Assembly: GCF_012931985.1 (NCBI RefSeq)
Contig: NZ_JAAFGM010000011.1
Span: forward strand, 1 to 64,000
DNA length: 64,000 bases
Origin: Candidatus Roseilinea sp. NK_OTU-006
Lineage (GTDB): Bacteria > Chloroflexota > Anaerolineae > J036 > Brachytrichaceae
Direction: 5' to 3'
The translations under genes were made by a program, and so were the position numbers. The notes below the pieces were generated by a model, which saw only the letters and a list, made by a program, of their open reading frames with translations, did no database searches and was not told the DNA's origin. Positions 34,115 to 43,763 of the stretch are shown piece after piece (within the stretch, counting starts at the first letter, position 1; each line of letters begins with the position of its first letter).

Positions 34115-35278
34115 TCAGTGCCTCACGGCGGCGACGATCTGGTCGAGATGCTCGCGGGCGTGATCGGGCCAGGAAAGCATCCGCAACGCCAGGCGCCGGT
34201 AGCTGCCTTTGCGAGCGACGAACTCATCGGGCAGCGCGTTGAGCAACGCCACCGTCTCGGCTTCGTTGCGCTTGAGCTCGGTCAACAGTGCTTGAACGGT
34301 CGGGAAGCCGTTGATGACGGCGTCGAGCCGGATGCGCAATGCGCCGGTTGCCGCGTCATACCACGGCTCGTTGCCGGCGATCAAATCGGTGAGCCAGGTA
34401 TGCAGGTTGCGTTCCTCCGCGATCAAGTGCGCCAGCACATGGCGCGCGCTCCACTCGCCCGGCGCCGGCGCGCGAGCCGCCTTCTCTTCGCTCACACCCT
34501 TGAAGGCTTGCGTCAGGTCGCGGTTGACTTCGGTGTATTTGCGCGCCACGATTTCGGCCAACTCCTCAGCGGTCGCCGGCACTTCGGGCGCCGGTCGCGC
34601 CGAGAGGGTGACGGTGGCATTCATCGTCTTGCCGTTGCGTCGGAAGACGACCTTGACCTTGTCGCCTGCGGCGTGGCCGTTCAATGCTGCGCCGATCGCG
34701 TTCCAGTTCGGGGTCTTCTTGCCGTTTACGCTCAGGATCACGTCGCCTTGCTGCAGGCCGGCTTCACACGCGCCCATACCCTCGGTGACGCCGTCCAGCC
34801 GGACGCCTTCATCCCCCGGCTGTGTTTCGCTAATCTCCACGCCCAGCACCGGCTGCCGGGTCTGGCGTAGATCAATACCCGTCTCCAACACCGACTTGAG
34901 ATTATCCAGCGCAGCATCCCATTTGGCCTGGCGCTCGTCGGCTGTCTTGATCCACAACTTGCTCTCGCTGGAATCGCTGAGCTGCAACGTGGTGACGTCA
35001 TCTTTGGCGGAAAGGGTAATGACGCACTGGGAATAAGTTCCCTCCTCGTCGCCGCGCAAGTCGAGGGCGATCTTCTTCTCCGGGGTCAGGGCGGTATATT
35101 TGCCCATCAGGGCATGGCCATCCTCCCATTGACAGTACAATCGGCCGCCCACGCGAGGTTGCACCATGGCACCGTCACAGAACCACTCCCGCAGCGATGT
35201 GGCATTGGTGAAAGCGCGATAAACATGGGCGATTGGGGCGTTGAGGGTGCGTTTGAGAGAGAGAGTCTTAGTAGCCAT
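34115..35278 (-). CDS. SRPBCC - PDZ - DinB three-domain fusion
   Basis: The 387-residue protein combines three domains rarely seen together. Residues 1-135 are an AHSA1-type SRPBCC domain (LNAPIAHVYRAFTNATSLREWF, in part). Residues about 143-225 form a PDZ domain (EAGLQQGDVILSVNGKKTPNW). Residues about 236-387 form a DinB/YfiT-like four-helix domain with metal-ligand histidines in HVLAHL and HAREHL. It has no signal peptide, so the PDZ domain works in the cytoplasm. DinB-like domains often carry metal-dependent thiol or hydrolase activity; the substrate is unknown. Confidence 0.8.
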   Translation of the reverse strand: MATKTLSLKRTLNAPIAHVYRAFTNATSLREWFCDGAMVQPRVGGRLYCQWEDGHALMGKYTALTPEKKIALDLRGDEEGTYSQCVITLSAKDDVTTLQLSDSSESKLWIKTADERQAKWDAALDNLKSVLETGIDLRQTRQPVLGVEISETQPGDEGVRLDGVTEGMGACEAGLQQGDVILSVNGKKTPNWNAIGAALNGHAAGDKVKVVFRRNGKTMNATVTLSARPAPEVPATAEELAEIVARKYTEVNRDLTQAFKGVSEEKAARAPAPGEWSARHVLAHLIAEERNLHTWLTDLIAGNEPWYDAATGALRIRLDAVINGFPTVQALLTELKRNEAETVALLNALPDEFVARKGSYRRLALRMLSWPDHAREHLDQIVAAVRH

Positions 35279-35416
35279 GGCGCATCAGCGTAACTACAGC
35301 AACAAGCTCCTCTTTGCCGATACCGAATGTGCACGAGAGGGCATTTTGAGCAATCGAACGATATGTTCCGACTTTGCTCTTATGATAGCACATTCGTTCT
35401 AGACGGTCAAATGCGG

Positions 35417-36694
35417 TCACTCATAGCGCAGCGCCTCAATCGGGTTGAGTTGTGATGCGCGCCAGGCGGGATATACACCAAACAAGATGCCGACGAACAC
35501 CGAAAAGCCAACTGCCAGGGCCACGGCGTCGGCCGTCACCAGCGCCGTGAATTGCCCCTGTGAGAGCAGCGCCACGAGGTTCGCCAGCGCCACGCCCAGC
35601 ACAATGCCGACCAACCCGCCCAGCACGGAGAGGACGACCGACTCGATTAAAAACTGCGTCAAAATCACACTGCGTCGCGCACCGATGGCCTTGCGCAGGC
35701 CGATCTCGCGCGTGCGCTCGGTCACGCTCACCAGCATGATGTTCATGATGCCGATGCCCCCCACGAACAAAGAGATGCCAGCAATGGCCGCCAGGAAGGC
35801 CGTAACCGCGCCGGTGACTGCGCCGATGGTGTTGAGCAAATCGCGCTGGCTGGCGATCGAGAAATCATCCTCGTCCTGAAAGCTGATGCCGTGTCGCTCG
35901 CGTAGCAGGTCGGTCGCCTGCTGGATCACGGCGTCAATGCGCGATTGGTCCACGGCCTGGATCAGGATGATGCCGACCAAAGGCTCCCCTTTGGCGTTGC
36001 GCTGCGGGAACAGGCGTTCGGTCGCCGTCGTGATTGGCATGAGGATCAAGTCGTCGTCGCTGCCCTCGGCGCCGCCCACGCGCTGGGCCAGCACGCCGAC
36101 GACGCGGAGGAGCACACCGTTGATGCGGATATCCTGGCCGGTGGGATCGCCGCCGTTAGGGAAGAGCTTTCGATATGGCACGTCGCCCAGCACGACCACG
36201 CGCGAGCCGGCGCTCGTCTCCTCCTGCGTGAAATACCGGCCGTACAGCAGCCGCGCGTTGTTGAGCGCGCGATATTCCGGCACGGTGCCCCGCACCCGCG
36301 TTTCGTATTTTTGCTCCCCGGCTACGGCCCGACCGGTGCCGCTCACGATCGGCGCGACGATCTTAGCGTCGGGGACGCGCGACTTGTCGCGCAACGCTTC
36401 GGCATCGGCCTGGGTGAGCGAGAGCGCCGTGCCGGCGCGCGCGCCGGGCGCGAATGCGCGAAAGCCGGCTCGGTTGGCGCCGCCGCCGATCTCGACCCGC
36501 GCCGGAAACACGAACACCAGATTCGATCCTTGCCCCTCGAACTGGCGGTTGATGAAATCCTGCACGCCGTTGCCGAGCGACATCAGCGCAATCACCGAGG
36601 TGACGCCGATGATGATGCCGAGCGTAGTCAACGCGCTGCGCAGTTTGTTGGCGGCCAGCGCGCGCAGGGCCACTTTCAGATTCTCGATGAACAT
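35417..36694 (-). CDS. MacB-like ABC exporter permease (second copy)
   Basis: The 425-residue protein has the MacB/FtsX layout: a helix near the N-terminus (ALTTLGIIIGVTSVIALMSLGNG), a large extracytoplasmic domain (about 50-280), then three helices beginning [22 protein letters not shown]. It ends PAWRASQLNPIEALRYE. It lacks the ATPase domain found in true MacB. ATG 36694 is chosen over TTG 36703. It lies 77 bp downstream of a closely similar permease, and the two may form a heterodimer served by one ATPase. Confidence 0.88.
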   Translation of the reverse strand: MFIENLKVALRALAANKLRSALTTLGIIIGVTSVIALMSLGNGVQDFINRQFEGQGSNLVFVFPARVEIGGGANRAGFRAFAPGARAGTALSLTQADAEALRDKSRVPDAKIVAPIVSGTGRAVAGEQKYETRVRGTVPEYRALNNARLLYGRYFTQEETSAGSRVVVLGDVPYRKLFPNGGDPTGQDIRINGVLLRVVGVLAQRVGGAEGSDDDLILMPITTATERLFPQRNAKGEPLVGIILIQAVDQSRIDAVIQQATDLLRERHGISFQDEDDFSIASQRDLLNTIGAVTGAVTAFLAAIAGISLFVGGIGIMNIMLVSVTERTREIGLRKAIGARRSVILTQFLIESVVLSVLGGLVGIVLGVALANLVALLSQGQFTALVTADAVALAVGFSVFVGILFGVYPAWRASQLNPIEALRYE

Positions 36695-36712
36695 CCTGCT
36701 CAAATTTGTGCT

Positions 36713-36754
36713 CCGACTTTCCGATTTCCCCGCTGAGGGGAGTTGGAAAGTCGG
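36713..36754. repeat. Hairpin built from period-7 units between the two permease genes
   Basis: CCGACTTTCC (36713-36722) pairs with GGAAAGTCGG (36745-36754), and TCCCC pairs with GGGGA inside it. The outer arm shares GGAAAGTCGG-like heptamers with the array at 7025-7052. No T-run follows, so it more likely affects RNA stability than termination. Confidence 0.6.
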
Positions 36755-36771
36755 TAGCTGGACGGTTGCAA

Positions 36772-38018
36772 CTATTCGAACCTCAGCGCGTCAATCGGAT
36801 TCAGCCGGCTGGCGCGCCGCGCGGGATAGATGCCGAAGAACAAGCCCACGGCGACCGAAAAGCTCACGGCCAAGAGCACGGCCCCCGGCTGCACGATGGC
36901 GCTGAAGTCCACGAATCGCGTGACGCCGAGCGCAATCCCCACGCCGATCATGATGCCGATCAGGCCGCCGATGACCGACAGCACAACCGCCTCGATTAAG
37001 AACTGGCCCAGGATGGCAGCCGGCGTCGCGCCGATGGCCTTGCGCAGGCCGATCTCGCGCGTGCGCTCGGTCACGCTCACCAGCATGATGTTCATGATGC
37101 CGATGCCGCCGACCAGCAGCGAGATGGCCGCGATCGCGCCCAGGAACAGCGTGAGCACGCTTGTCACGGCGCCAAACGTATTCAACAACTCGGTCTGGCT
37201 GATGATCGAGAAATCGTCGTTGTCGTCTGGAGCGAGCCGATGGCGTTCGCGCAAGATGTCACGCGCGATCGCCTCGATCTGCGGCCGAGCGGCGTCGCTG
37301 GTGGCCTGCAAGTAGATCGTGGACACGAGGCGTTCGCCTGTGAGCGCCTGAGCCTGACGCTGGAAGAGGCGCTCTTGCGCCGTGCTGAGCGGAATGAACG
37401 CGATCGCATCCTGGTCGCCGAGGAAGGATGACCCTTTCGACTCCATGACGCCGATCACGCGGAAAGGCACGTCGTTGATCTTCACCACTTTGTCGAGCGG
37501 GTCTTCGCCGGGGAAGAGGTCGTTGACCACGGTCTGGCCGAGCACGACCACGCGCGCCCGGCTGTTGTTGTCGGCTTCCTCGATGAACCGGCCGCTCATT
37601 GCCCGCCAGTTGCGCACCGCTGAGAAGCTGGGCGTGACGCCGCTGACTTGCACCTGCGACGTCCGCGAACCGTAGGAGAAGTTGCCGACCGAGGTGAAAT
37701 CGGCAGCGTGCGCCTCGATGTTCGGCGCGCCGGCCACCACCGCGCGGTAGTCGCCCATCGTCAAAAAGGATGACTGCCCAAACGGATTTTGCCCGCCGCC
37801 GGGGCCGCGCTGGATTCGGCCCGGCACAATGCCGAGCAGGTTCGTCCCCGAACTGGCGAACTGGTCATTGATGTATTGTTGCACGCCCGCGCCGATGGCC
37901 ATCAAGGCGATCACTGCGCCAATGCCGATGCTGATCCCGATCATCGTCAGGAATGCGCGCAACTGGTTGGCGCCCAACGCGCGCAGCGCCAGCTTGATTG
38001 CCTCCACAAGGTCTATGT

Positions 38019-38022
<4 letters not shown>
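36772..38022 (-). CDS. MacB-like ABC exporter permease (first copy)
   Basis: The 416-residue permease parallels the downstream one: [20 protein letters not shown] as first helix, a long outer domain with GGGQNPFG, then [20 protein letters not shown] and a C-terminal [17 protein letters not shown]. Its ATG overlaps the stop of the ATPase gene (ATGA), so the two are translationally coupled. The near-identical ends of both permeases indicate tandem duplication. Confidence 0.9.
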
Positions 38023-38822
<800 letters not shown>

Positions 38823-38849
38823 TTGATCTCCGCTGCTTACGGCTCAGGC

Positions 38850-38877
38850 TGGTAATTGGTGATTGGTAATTGGTGAC
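38850..38877. repeat. Heptamer tandem repeat (TGGTRAT)x4
   Basis: TGGTAAT, TGGTGAT, TGGTAAT and TGGTGAC follow each other without gaps, in the 132-bp space between the adaptor and ATPase genes. Confidence 0.8.
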
Positions 38878-38954
38878 GACACCGGATGAGGCGGCGGTCG
38901 CGCCTAGGCGGAGCGCCATGAGTGACCAATGACGCATCACCGACTCGCCATCCC

Positions 38955-40466
38955 TTACTGGCCCAAAAGGTTTGGCGCGCTGGGCGCGACGACGACATCG
39001 CCGGGCTTCGCGCCGGAGAGGATCTCGCTAAACGCATCGTTGCGCAGGCCGGTCTTGACCTCCACCTCGGTCACTTGCTGATCGTTCACCCGCACGGTGA
39101 GGAAGGTCTTGCCGCTGTTCCGGTCGCGGCGCACGGCCCAGTTCGGCGCCAGCAACACGCCGTCGCGCCGGTCGAGCACAATGGAGGCGTTCGCCGTCAT
39201 GCCGCTGCGCAGCTCCACGTCCTTGGCGGCGTCAACGCTCACGCGCACGTCATATGACACCACGCCGTTGACCAGCTTCGATGTCGGGGAGATGCGCATC
39301 ACCTTACCCTTGACCTCGACGCCCGGCAGCGAGTCTAACGTGACGTTGACCTCCTGGCCCACTTTCACCTTAGCGATATCAATCTCGTCTACGGTGATGT
39401 CAATGTGGTACTTTGAGAGGTCAACCACGACAGCAGCCGGTTGTCCGCCGGCGCCGACGGTTTCGCCCACCTTCACGTTCAACTCGGCAATGACGCCGTC
39501 AATCGGCGATTTGAGCGATGCTTGCTCGAGTCGGCGCTGCGCTTGTTTAACCTGAATCTCGGCCAGCTTCACCTGATTATTGGCGCTGGCGACCTGAATC
39601 CCGGCGTTCTTGACCTGTAGGCGCGCCTGCCGAAGTTGCGCCTCGGCTTGGTCGAGATCGAATTGCCGCGCCGGGGTGAGTATTTTGTCGAGGTTTGCTC
39701 GCGCGTTGAGCACCTGCTGCTCGGCAGCCTTGATCTGAGCCTCATCTGCGCCTGCGGCGATCTTGTCGTATTGCGCCTTGGCGGAGTTGTAGTTGTTGGT
39801 CGCCTGCTCGAGTTGGAGCGCAGCCGGGCTGGCGGCGATGCCGGCCGGATTGAGCCTGAAAGCGACGTCGTAGGCGCTTTGCGCCTGGCGCAGCGCGGCT
39901 TCCGCATTGCGCAGCGCGGCTTCGGCTGCGGCCAGCTCTTCCGGCGTCGGCCCGGCCTTCAGCTTGTCTAGGTTCGCCTGGGCGGCGGCCAGCGCCGCCC
40001 GTGCGGCGCTCACCTCGCTCGGTCGCGCGCCCGACACGGTGCGGCTGTAGTTGGCCATGGCGACAATTTCCTGCGCCTTTGCATTCTCGACGGCGGTTTC
40101 AGCCTGAGCCAGCCCGTGCTTGGCTTGTTCGAGAGAGGCCTGCGCCTGAGCCAGCGCCAGCTCTAGATCGGCTGTATCCAGCCGAGCGATCACATCGCCC
40201 TTCTTCACCGCATCGCCTCGCTCGAAGAACACTTCGGCCACGATGCCGGGCTGTTGGAAGGTCAACCGAACTTCGGCTGCGGGCTCGATGTTGCCGGTCG
40301 CGTTGACGGTGGCGGTCAGGGTGCCGTTTTCGAGGACGGCTACGCGTTGAGAGGCGGTGTTGGCCGTGGCGCCTGGCCGAGCGCATGCCCCCAACAGCAA
40401 TGCGCCCGCCAGCGCTGCAGCTGCATAGATCAACTCCCGATGATCGCGATCCAAGCGTGTGTTCAT
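38955..40466 (-). CDS. MacA/HlyD-family adaptor lipoprotein
   Basis: The 503-residue periplasmic adaptor has a lipoprotein signal (ALLLGAC), a biotinyl-lipoyl half-motif (VFFERGDAVKKGDVIARLD), a long alpha-helical hairpin rich in Ala, Gln and Glu (about 95-290), the second lipoyl half (DGVIAELNVKVGETV), and a beta-barrel/membrane-proximal end with GMTANASIVLDRR. It should link the ABC permeases to an outer layer. The hairpin is unusually long (near 200 residues). ATG 40466 is chosen because the signal peptide begins there. It is the first gene of the exporter operon and diverges from the DtxR-like gene. Confidence 0.88.
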   Translation of the reverse strand: MNTRLDRDHRELIYAAAALAGALLLGACARPGATANTASQRVAVLENGTLTATVNATGNIEPAAEVRLTFQQPGIVAEVFFERGDAVKKGDVIARLDTADLELALAQAQASLEQAKHGLAQAETAVENAKAQEIVAMANYSRTVSGARPSEVSAARAALAAAQANLDKLKAGPTPEELAAAEAALRNAEAALRQAQSAYDVAFRLNPAGIAASPAALQLEQATNNYNSAKAQYDKIAAGADEAQIKAAEQQVLNARANLDKILTPARQFDLDQAEAQLRQARLQVKNAGIQVASANNQVKLAEIQVKQAQRRLEQASLKSPIDGVIAELNVKVGETVGAGGQPAAVVVDLSKYHIDITVDEIDIAKVKVGQEVNVTLDSLPGVEVKGKVMRISPTSKLVNGVVSYDVRVSVDAAKDVELRSGMTANASIVLDRRDGVLLAPNWAVRRDRNSGKTFLTVRVNDQQVTEVEVKTGLRNDAFSEILSGAKPGDVVVAPSAPNLLGQ

Positions 40467-40625
40467 GTGAACTCTCTCTGACTTAAGCTGGAAGTGGAAT
40501 GAGATGTTCTCATCGAACATCCGACAAAGCTGCTCGATTCTATCGGCGCAGGATTAACGCTGGATAAGTCACTGCGCATGCGTGCCGCAGCGCGCCAGCG
40601 CGCTGTGCAATAATCTGGAGCCGAA

Positions 40626-41327
40626 ATGGCCGAGGTGACGACGAATAAGCCGGCAAGCAGAACCAGCGCCGTAGTGCAGAATTTCTTGAGTGAGACCTAC
40701 CTCGAGGCGAGCGAATCCAGCCGGGTGTCGCTGCGCGCGCTGGCGGCGCGGTTGGGCGTGACGCCCCCGGCGGTCTCGCGCATGGCGCAGCGCCTCGTGC
40801 GCCAAGGGTTGGTGCGGCGCGAAGGCGCATGTGGCCTGGTGTTGAGTGAGGCCGGCGAACGCATCGCGCTGCGGGCAATTCGCAAGCGCCGCATCTTCGA
40901 GGTCTTCTTGATCCAAAAGCTCGGCTACACCTGGGACGAGGTCTATCCGGTTGCTGCGGCCGCCAGCAACTATCTCGACGATGAGCTGATCGAACGCATG
41001 AATGCGCAACTGGGCCATCCCACGCGCTGCCCGCATGGCGACCCGATCCCCTCGCGCGATGGTCGCATCCAGCCGCTTGACGATGCCCGCCTATCTGAAT
41101 TGGCCAACGGCGTGCAGGGCGTCGTCAGCCGCGTCTCATCGCACGACAGCGATTTGCTGCGTTATCTCTCCTCGCTCAACATCAAGCCGGGGATGCCGAT
41201 CCACATCGTGTCGCGCGCGCCCTTCTCCGGCCCGCTGCGTGTGCGCGTGGCCAACGGCAACTTCTACGACGAACACGTGATCGGCTCGGAACTGGCGTCC
41301 AAAGTCTGGGTCGAAGTCGCGCGTTGA
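40626..41327 (+). CDS. DtxR/MntR-like metalloregulator with altered metal site
   Basis: The 233-residue protein has an N-terminal winged helix (VSLRALAARLGVTPPAVSRMAQRLVRQGL, about 33-61), a dimerisation domain ending LGHPTRCPHGDPIP, and a FeoA/SH3-like C-terminal domain (about 155-233). This is the DtxR/IdeR/MntR architecture. The usual E-H ligand pair before the DE-xxR-L helix appears replaced by Ser-Asn (AAASNYLDDELIERM), so metal sensing may differ. It is divergent from the MacA-type operon with a 159-bp gap, and could regulate it. Confidence 0.85.
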   Translation: MAEVTTNKPASRTSAVVQNFLSETYLEASESSRVSLRALAARLGVTPPAVSRMAQRLVRQGLVRREGACGLVLSEAGERIALRAIRKRRIFEVFLIQKLGYTWDEVYPVAAAASNYLDDELIERMNAQLGHPTRCPHGDPIPSRDGRIQPLDDARLSELANGVQGVVSRVSSHDSDLLRYLSSLNIKPGMPIHIVSRAPFSGPLRVRVANGNFYDEHVIGSELASKVWVEVAR

Positions 41328-41571
41328 GCGCTGCGAATACCTGCTGCAGACGATGCTCCGGTTTGCTCGGCGGCATACCGAGGGTGTGATCCACCCCGGG
41401 CAATCCTTCCGCTTCGAGCGCGGGCAGCGCGCGAGTCGCTCAACGCGGCGCAGCTCGCATGCGATATGCCGATGCCGGCGGCATAGATGAAGATAGATGA
41501 AGGATGACGCGATCGCGATCGGAGAAGCCGAGCCGCTTCAGCGCGGGATGGGATTCATGGCTCTGCCCAGG
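41328..41571. other. Intergenic, no intact gene
   Basis: This 244-bp gap separates the convergent DtxR-like and GH2 genes. On the minus strand near 41330-41440 a short stretch (LPALEAEGLPGVDHTLGM) has alpha/beta-hydrolase-like flavour but is closed by a stop on its upstream side, so at most it is a remnant. No terminator hairpin was found. Confidence 0.4.
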
Positions 41572-43722
41572 TCAAAAATCCCGCAGGATGGTCAGCGCCT
41601 TCAGGTCGCCGCCCACCTTGATGCGGCCGGTGAGGACGGCGGCCATGGGGTTGACTTTGTCGCGAAAGACCTTGAGCGCCATGTCCCCCGCCATGCGCAC
41701 CCATGCTACGGCTTCGCCATCTCCTTCCACCACCGACACGCGGCCGTCTCGAATCACAAAGCGGTATACGCCATCGCCGCCGAAGTCAAACTTTAGCGTT
41801 GTGGTCAGGCCGGGGCGCGTGCCATCAATCCGGCGCGCCACCTCTTCCAACATGACGCGCAGCGCGCTTGTGGGTTGAGCGATGGCTTGGCTCGTTGCCG
41901 GCGGGGCGGCCGCCGCTGACGTAACGACGTCAGGGGCGGCCGTAGGGCGTGTGGACGATGGCTCGTCTCGCCACAGCTCGCGCAGCACATGGGCAGCCAG
42001 CTTGGGCCGGCGGTCGCGCGTGAAGACCCCTTTCTGGTTCAGCCCGCCCACGCGCCGGGTGGACTGCACCGAGAGGAAATCGGCAAAGTTCCACACATGC
42101 GCGCCGATTACAAAATCTTTGCGCCGCGCCGTCGTCACGTAACCACGGATCAACTCGGCCTGGTATTCCTCCGACCACATCACCGGGGGTTGACCGTGTA
42201 GGCCTGCCGGAGCGTCGGCGCCGAACTCACTGATCAGGATGGGCTTTTGGAAGGTCTCGTAGATCAGGTCGAGTTCTTGATCGAGGGTTTCTATAGCGCG
42301 AGCAAGCTGGCCGCCTTGCTCGTGCCAGCCCCAATAGCGATTGACGCAGATCACGTCGGTCAGCGCCTGCCATTCCAGAGGGGCGCCCATCCGCCCGACG
42401 AAGGTCGCCGGCCGGGTGGGGTCCAGGGCGCGGGCGCGGGCGAGCAAATCTCGGAAGAAGTCGTGGGCGTAGGCGGGGGGCGGCGTCGTGTCTTGGCCGC
42501 TCAGTCGCGCGATCAGGTTGGGCAAGAGCGGCTCGTTGGCCACCGACCACATCACCACGGCCGCATGATTCTTGTCGCGGGCAATCAGCTCCTCTAACAT
42601 GCGCAGACACGTCGCTTTGCGCTTCTCCACGCTCGCCTGATCATCGAAGAGAAAGCTCACCGCTGGCAGCTCGTCAATGATGAGGATGCCCAGCCGGTCG
42701 GCCATCTGCATCTCCTCTTCGGAATACGGGTAGTGCGAAGTGCGATAGGAGTTCGCGCCTACCCATCGCAGCAGGTCGTAATCCTTCACCAACAGCGGCA
42801 GATTCAAGCCGCGCCCGCTGGCGTAGAAGTCCTCGTGCCGCCCGAAGCCCTTGAACCACACCGGCTCATCGTTCAGCAAAAACTGCTTGCCTTGCACCGC
42901 GACCGTGCGCAGCCCCACCGGCATGGCATACACATCCTGCCCGGCGACGACCGTGAGGTGATACAGGAACGGATCGTTGGGCGACCACCACCGCGTATGA
43001 GAAAGTCGCAGCTCCACCTGGCCGACCTCGTCCGCGCTGTGCATGTCGCTCATCGCCGATGATTCCCCGCCGACCAAACGCACCTGGCCGCGCGCCGGCG
43101 CCTCGTTCATGCGCACCGTCACCTGCACGCGCGCTTGCCCGCCCTCGCGCCGGGTGATCACGGTGATGTCCTGAATGTGCGCAGGCGGCGCGCAGTAGAG
43201 CACTACCGGACGGTGCAGGCCGGCATACGGGTAGAAATCGAAGCTGGTGTCTGGGTAGCCCTGGGTCAGCTCGATGTCGAGTGAATTTAAGTTGCCGGCG
43301 GGCACGCGATCCGGGCGCAGCGTGTTCTCCACCAGGATGGCGATGACGTTCTCATCGCCGAAGCGCGCCGCAGCCGTGATGTCGCAGACAAAGGGCAGGT
43401 GGCCGCCCTCGTGCTCGCCTACGCGTTGGCCGTTGACCCAGACCACGGCGCGGTAGTTTGCCGAACCAATGCGCAACACGACGCGCCGACCCCTCCAGTC
43501 CGTCGGCACGACGACGCGCCGCACATGCCAAGCCGGGCCGAAGTAACCAAACAGGTCGGCATACTGCTCGTTCCAAGAGCCGGGCACGGCCAACGGGCGC
43601 GGCGCCGGCAGGCGATGCATGAATCCTCTCTCTTCCCCTACGTTATCGGGGTCGGGTTGAAAGTCCCACAAACCGGAAAGGTCAAGCACAACGCGAGAAG
43701 GGGTTAGGTAGGGATACAACAT
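41572..43722 (-). CDS. GH2 beta-glucuronidase fused to a C-terminal SCP2 domain
   Basis: The 716-residue protein hydrolyses beta-glucuronides by family. Residues 1-180 are the jelly-roll domain, 180-275 the Ig-like domain, and 275-585 the TIM barrel. The acid/base Glu397 (VANEP) and nucleophile Glu499 (ISEFG) are present. So is the N-x-K pair (Asn562, Lys564, in LNQKGVFTRDRRPK), which in E. coli glucuronidase contacts the sugar carboxylate. An Ala/Pro-rich linker leads to residues 619-716, an SCP2 sterol-carrier-like domain (VNPMAAVLTGRIKVGGD). There is no signal peptide, so it is cytoplasmic. The SCP2 fusion is unusual and recurs in the neighbouring fusion protein. AAAGGAG precedes the ATG. 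Confidence 0.88.
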   Translation of the reverse strand: MLYPYLTPSRVVLDLSGLWDFQPDPDNVGEERGFMHRLPAPRPLAVPGSWNEQYADLFGYFGPAWHVRRVVVPTDWRGRRVVLRIGSANYRAVVWVNGQRVGEHEGGHLPFVCDITAAARFGDENVIAILVENTLRPDRVPAGNLNSLDIELTQGYPDTSFDFYPYAGLHRPVVLYCAPPAHIQDITVITRREGGQARVQVTVRMNEAPARGQVRLVGGESSAMSDMHSADEVGQVELRLSHTRWWSPNDPFLYHLTVVAGQDVYAMPVGLRTVAVQGKQFLLNDEPVWFKGFGRHEDFYASGRGLNLPLLVKDYDLLRWVGANSYRTSHYPYSEEEMQMADRLGILIIDELPAVSFLFDDQASVEKRKATCLRMLEELIARDKNHAAVVMWSVANEPLLPNLIARLSGQDTTPPPAYAHDFFRDLLARARALDPTRPATFVGRMGAPLEWQALTDVICVNRYWGWHEQGGQLARAIETLDQELDLIYETFQKPILISEFGADAPAGLHGQPPVMWSEEYQAELIRGYVTTARRKDFVIGAHVWNFADFLSVQSTRRVGGLNQKGVFTRDRRPKLAAHVLRELWRDEPSSTRPTAAPDVVTSAAAAPPATSQAIAQPTSALRVMLEEVARRIDGTRPGLTTTLKFDFGGDGVYRFVIRDGRVSVVEGDGEAVAWVRMAGDMALKVFRDKVNPMAAVLTGRIKVGGDLKALTILRDF

Positions 43723-43763
43723 CTCAGGACTCCTTTCGGGAGGGCAGGCTCACATAGGCGATG

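Noticed and set aside
41330-41460. Alpha/beta-hydrolase-like C-terminal fragment on the minus strand
   Set aside because: The stretch of about 35 residues is bounded by a stop codon and runs into dtxR-like coding sequence; the resemblance is too weak to call a pseudogene.
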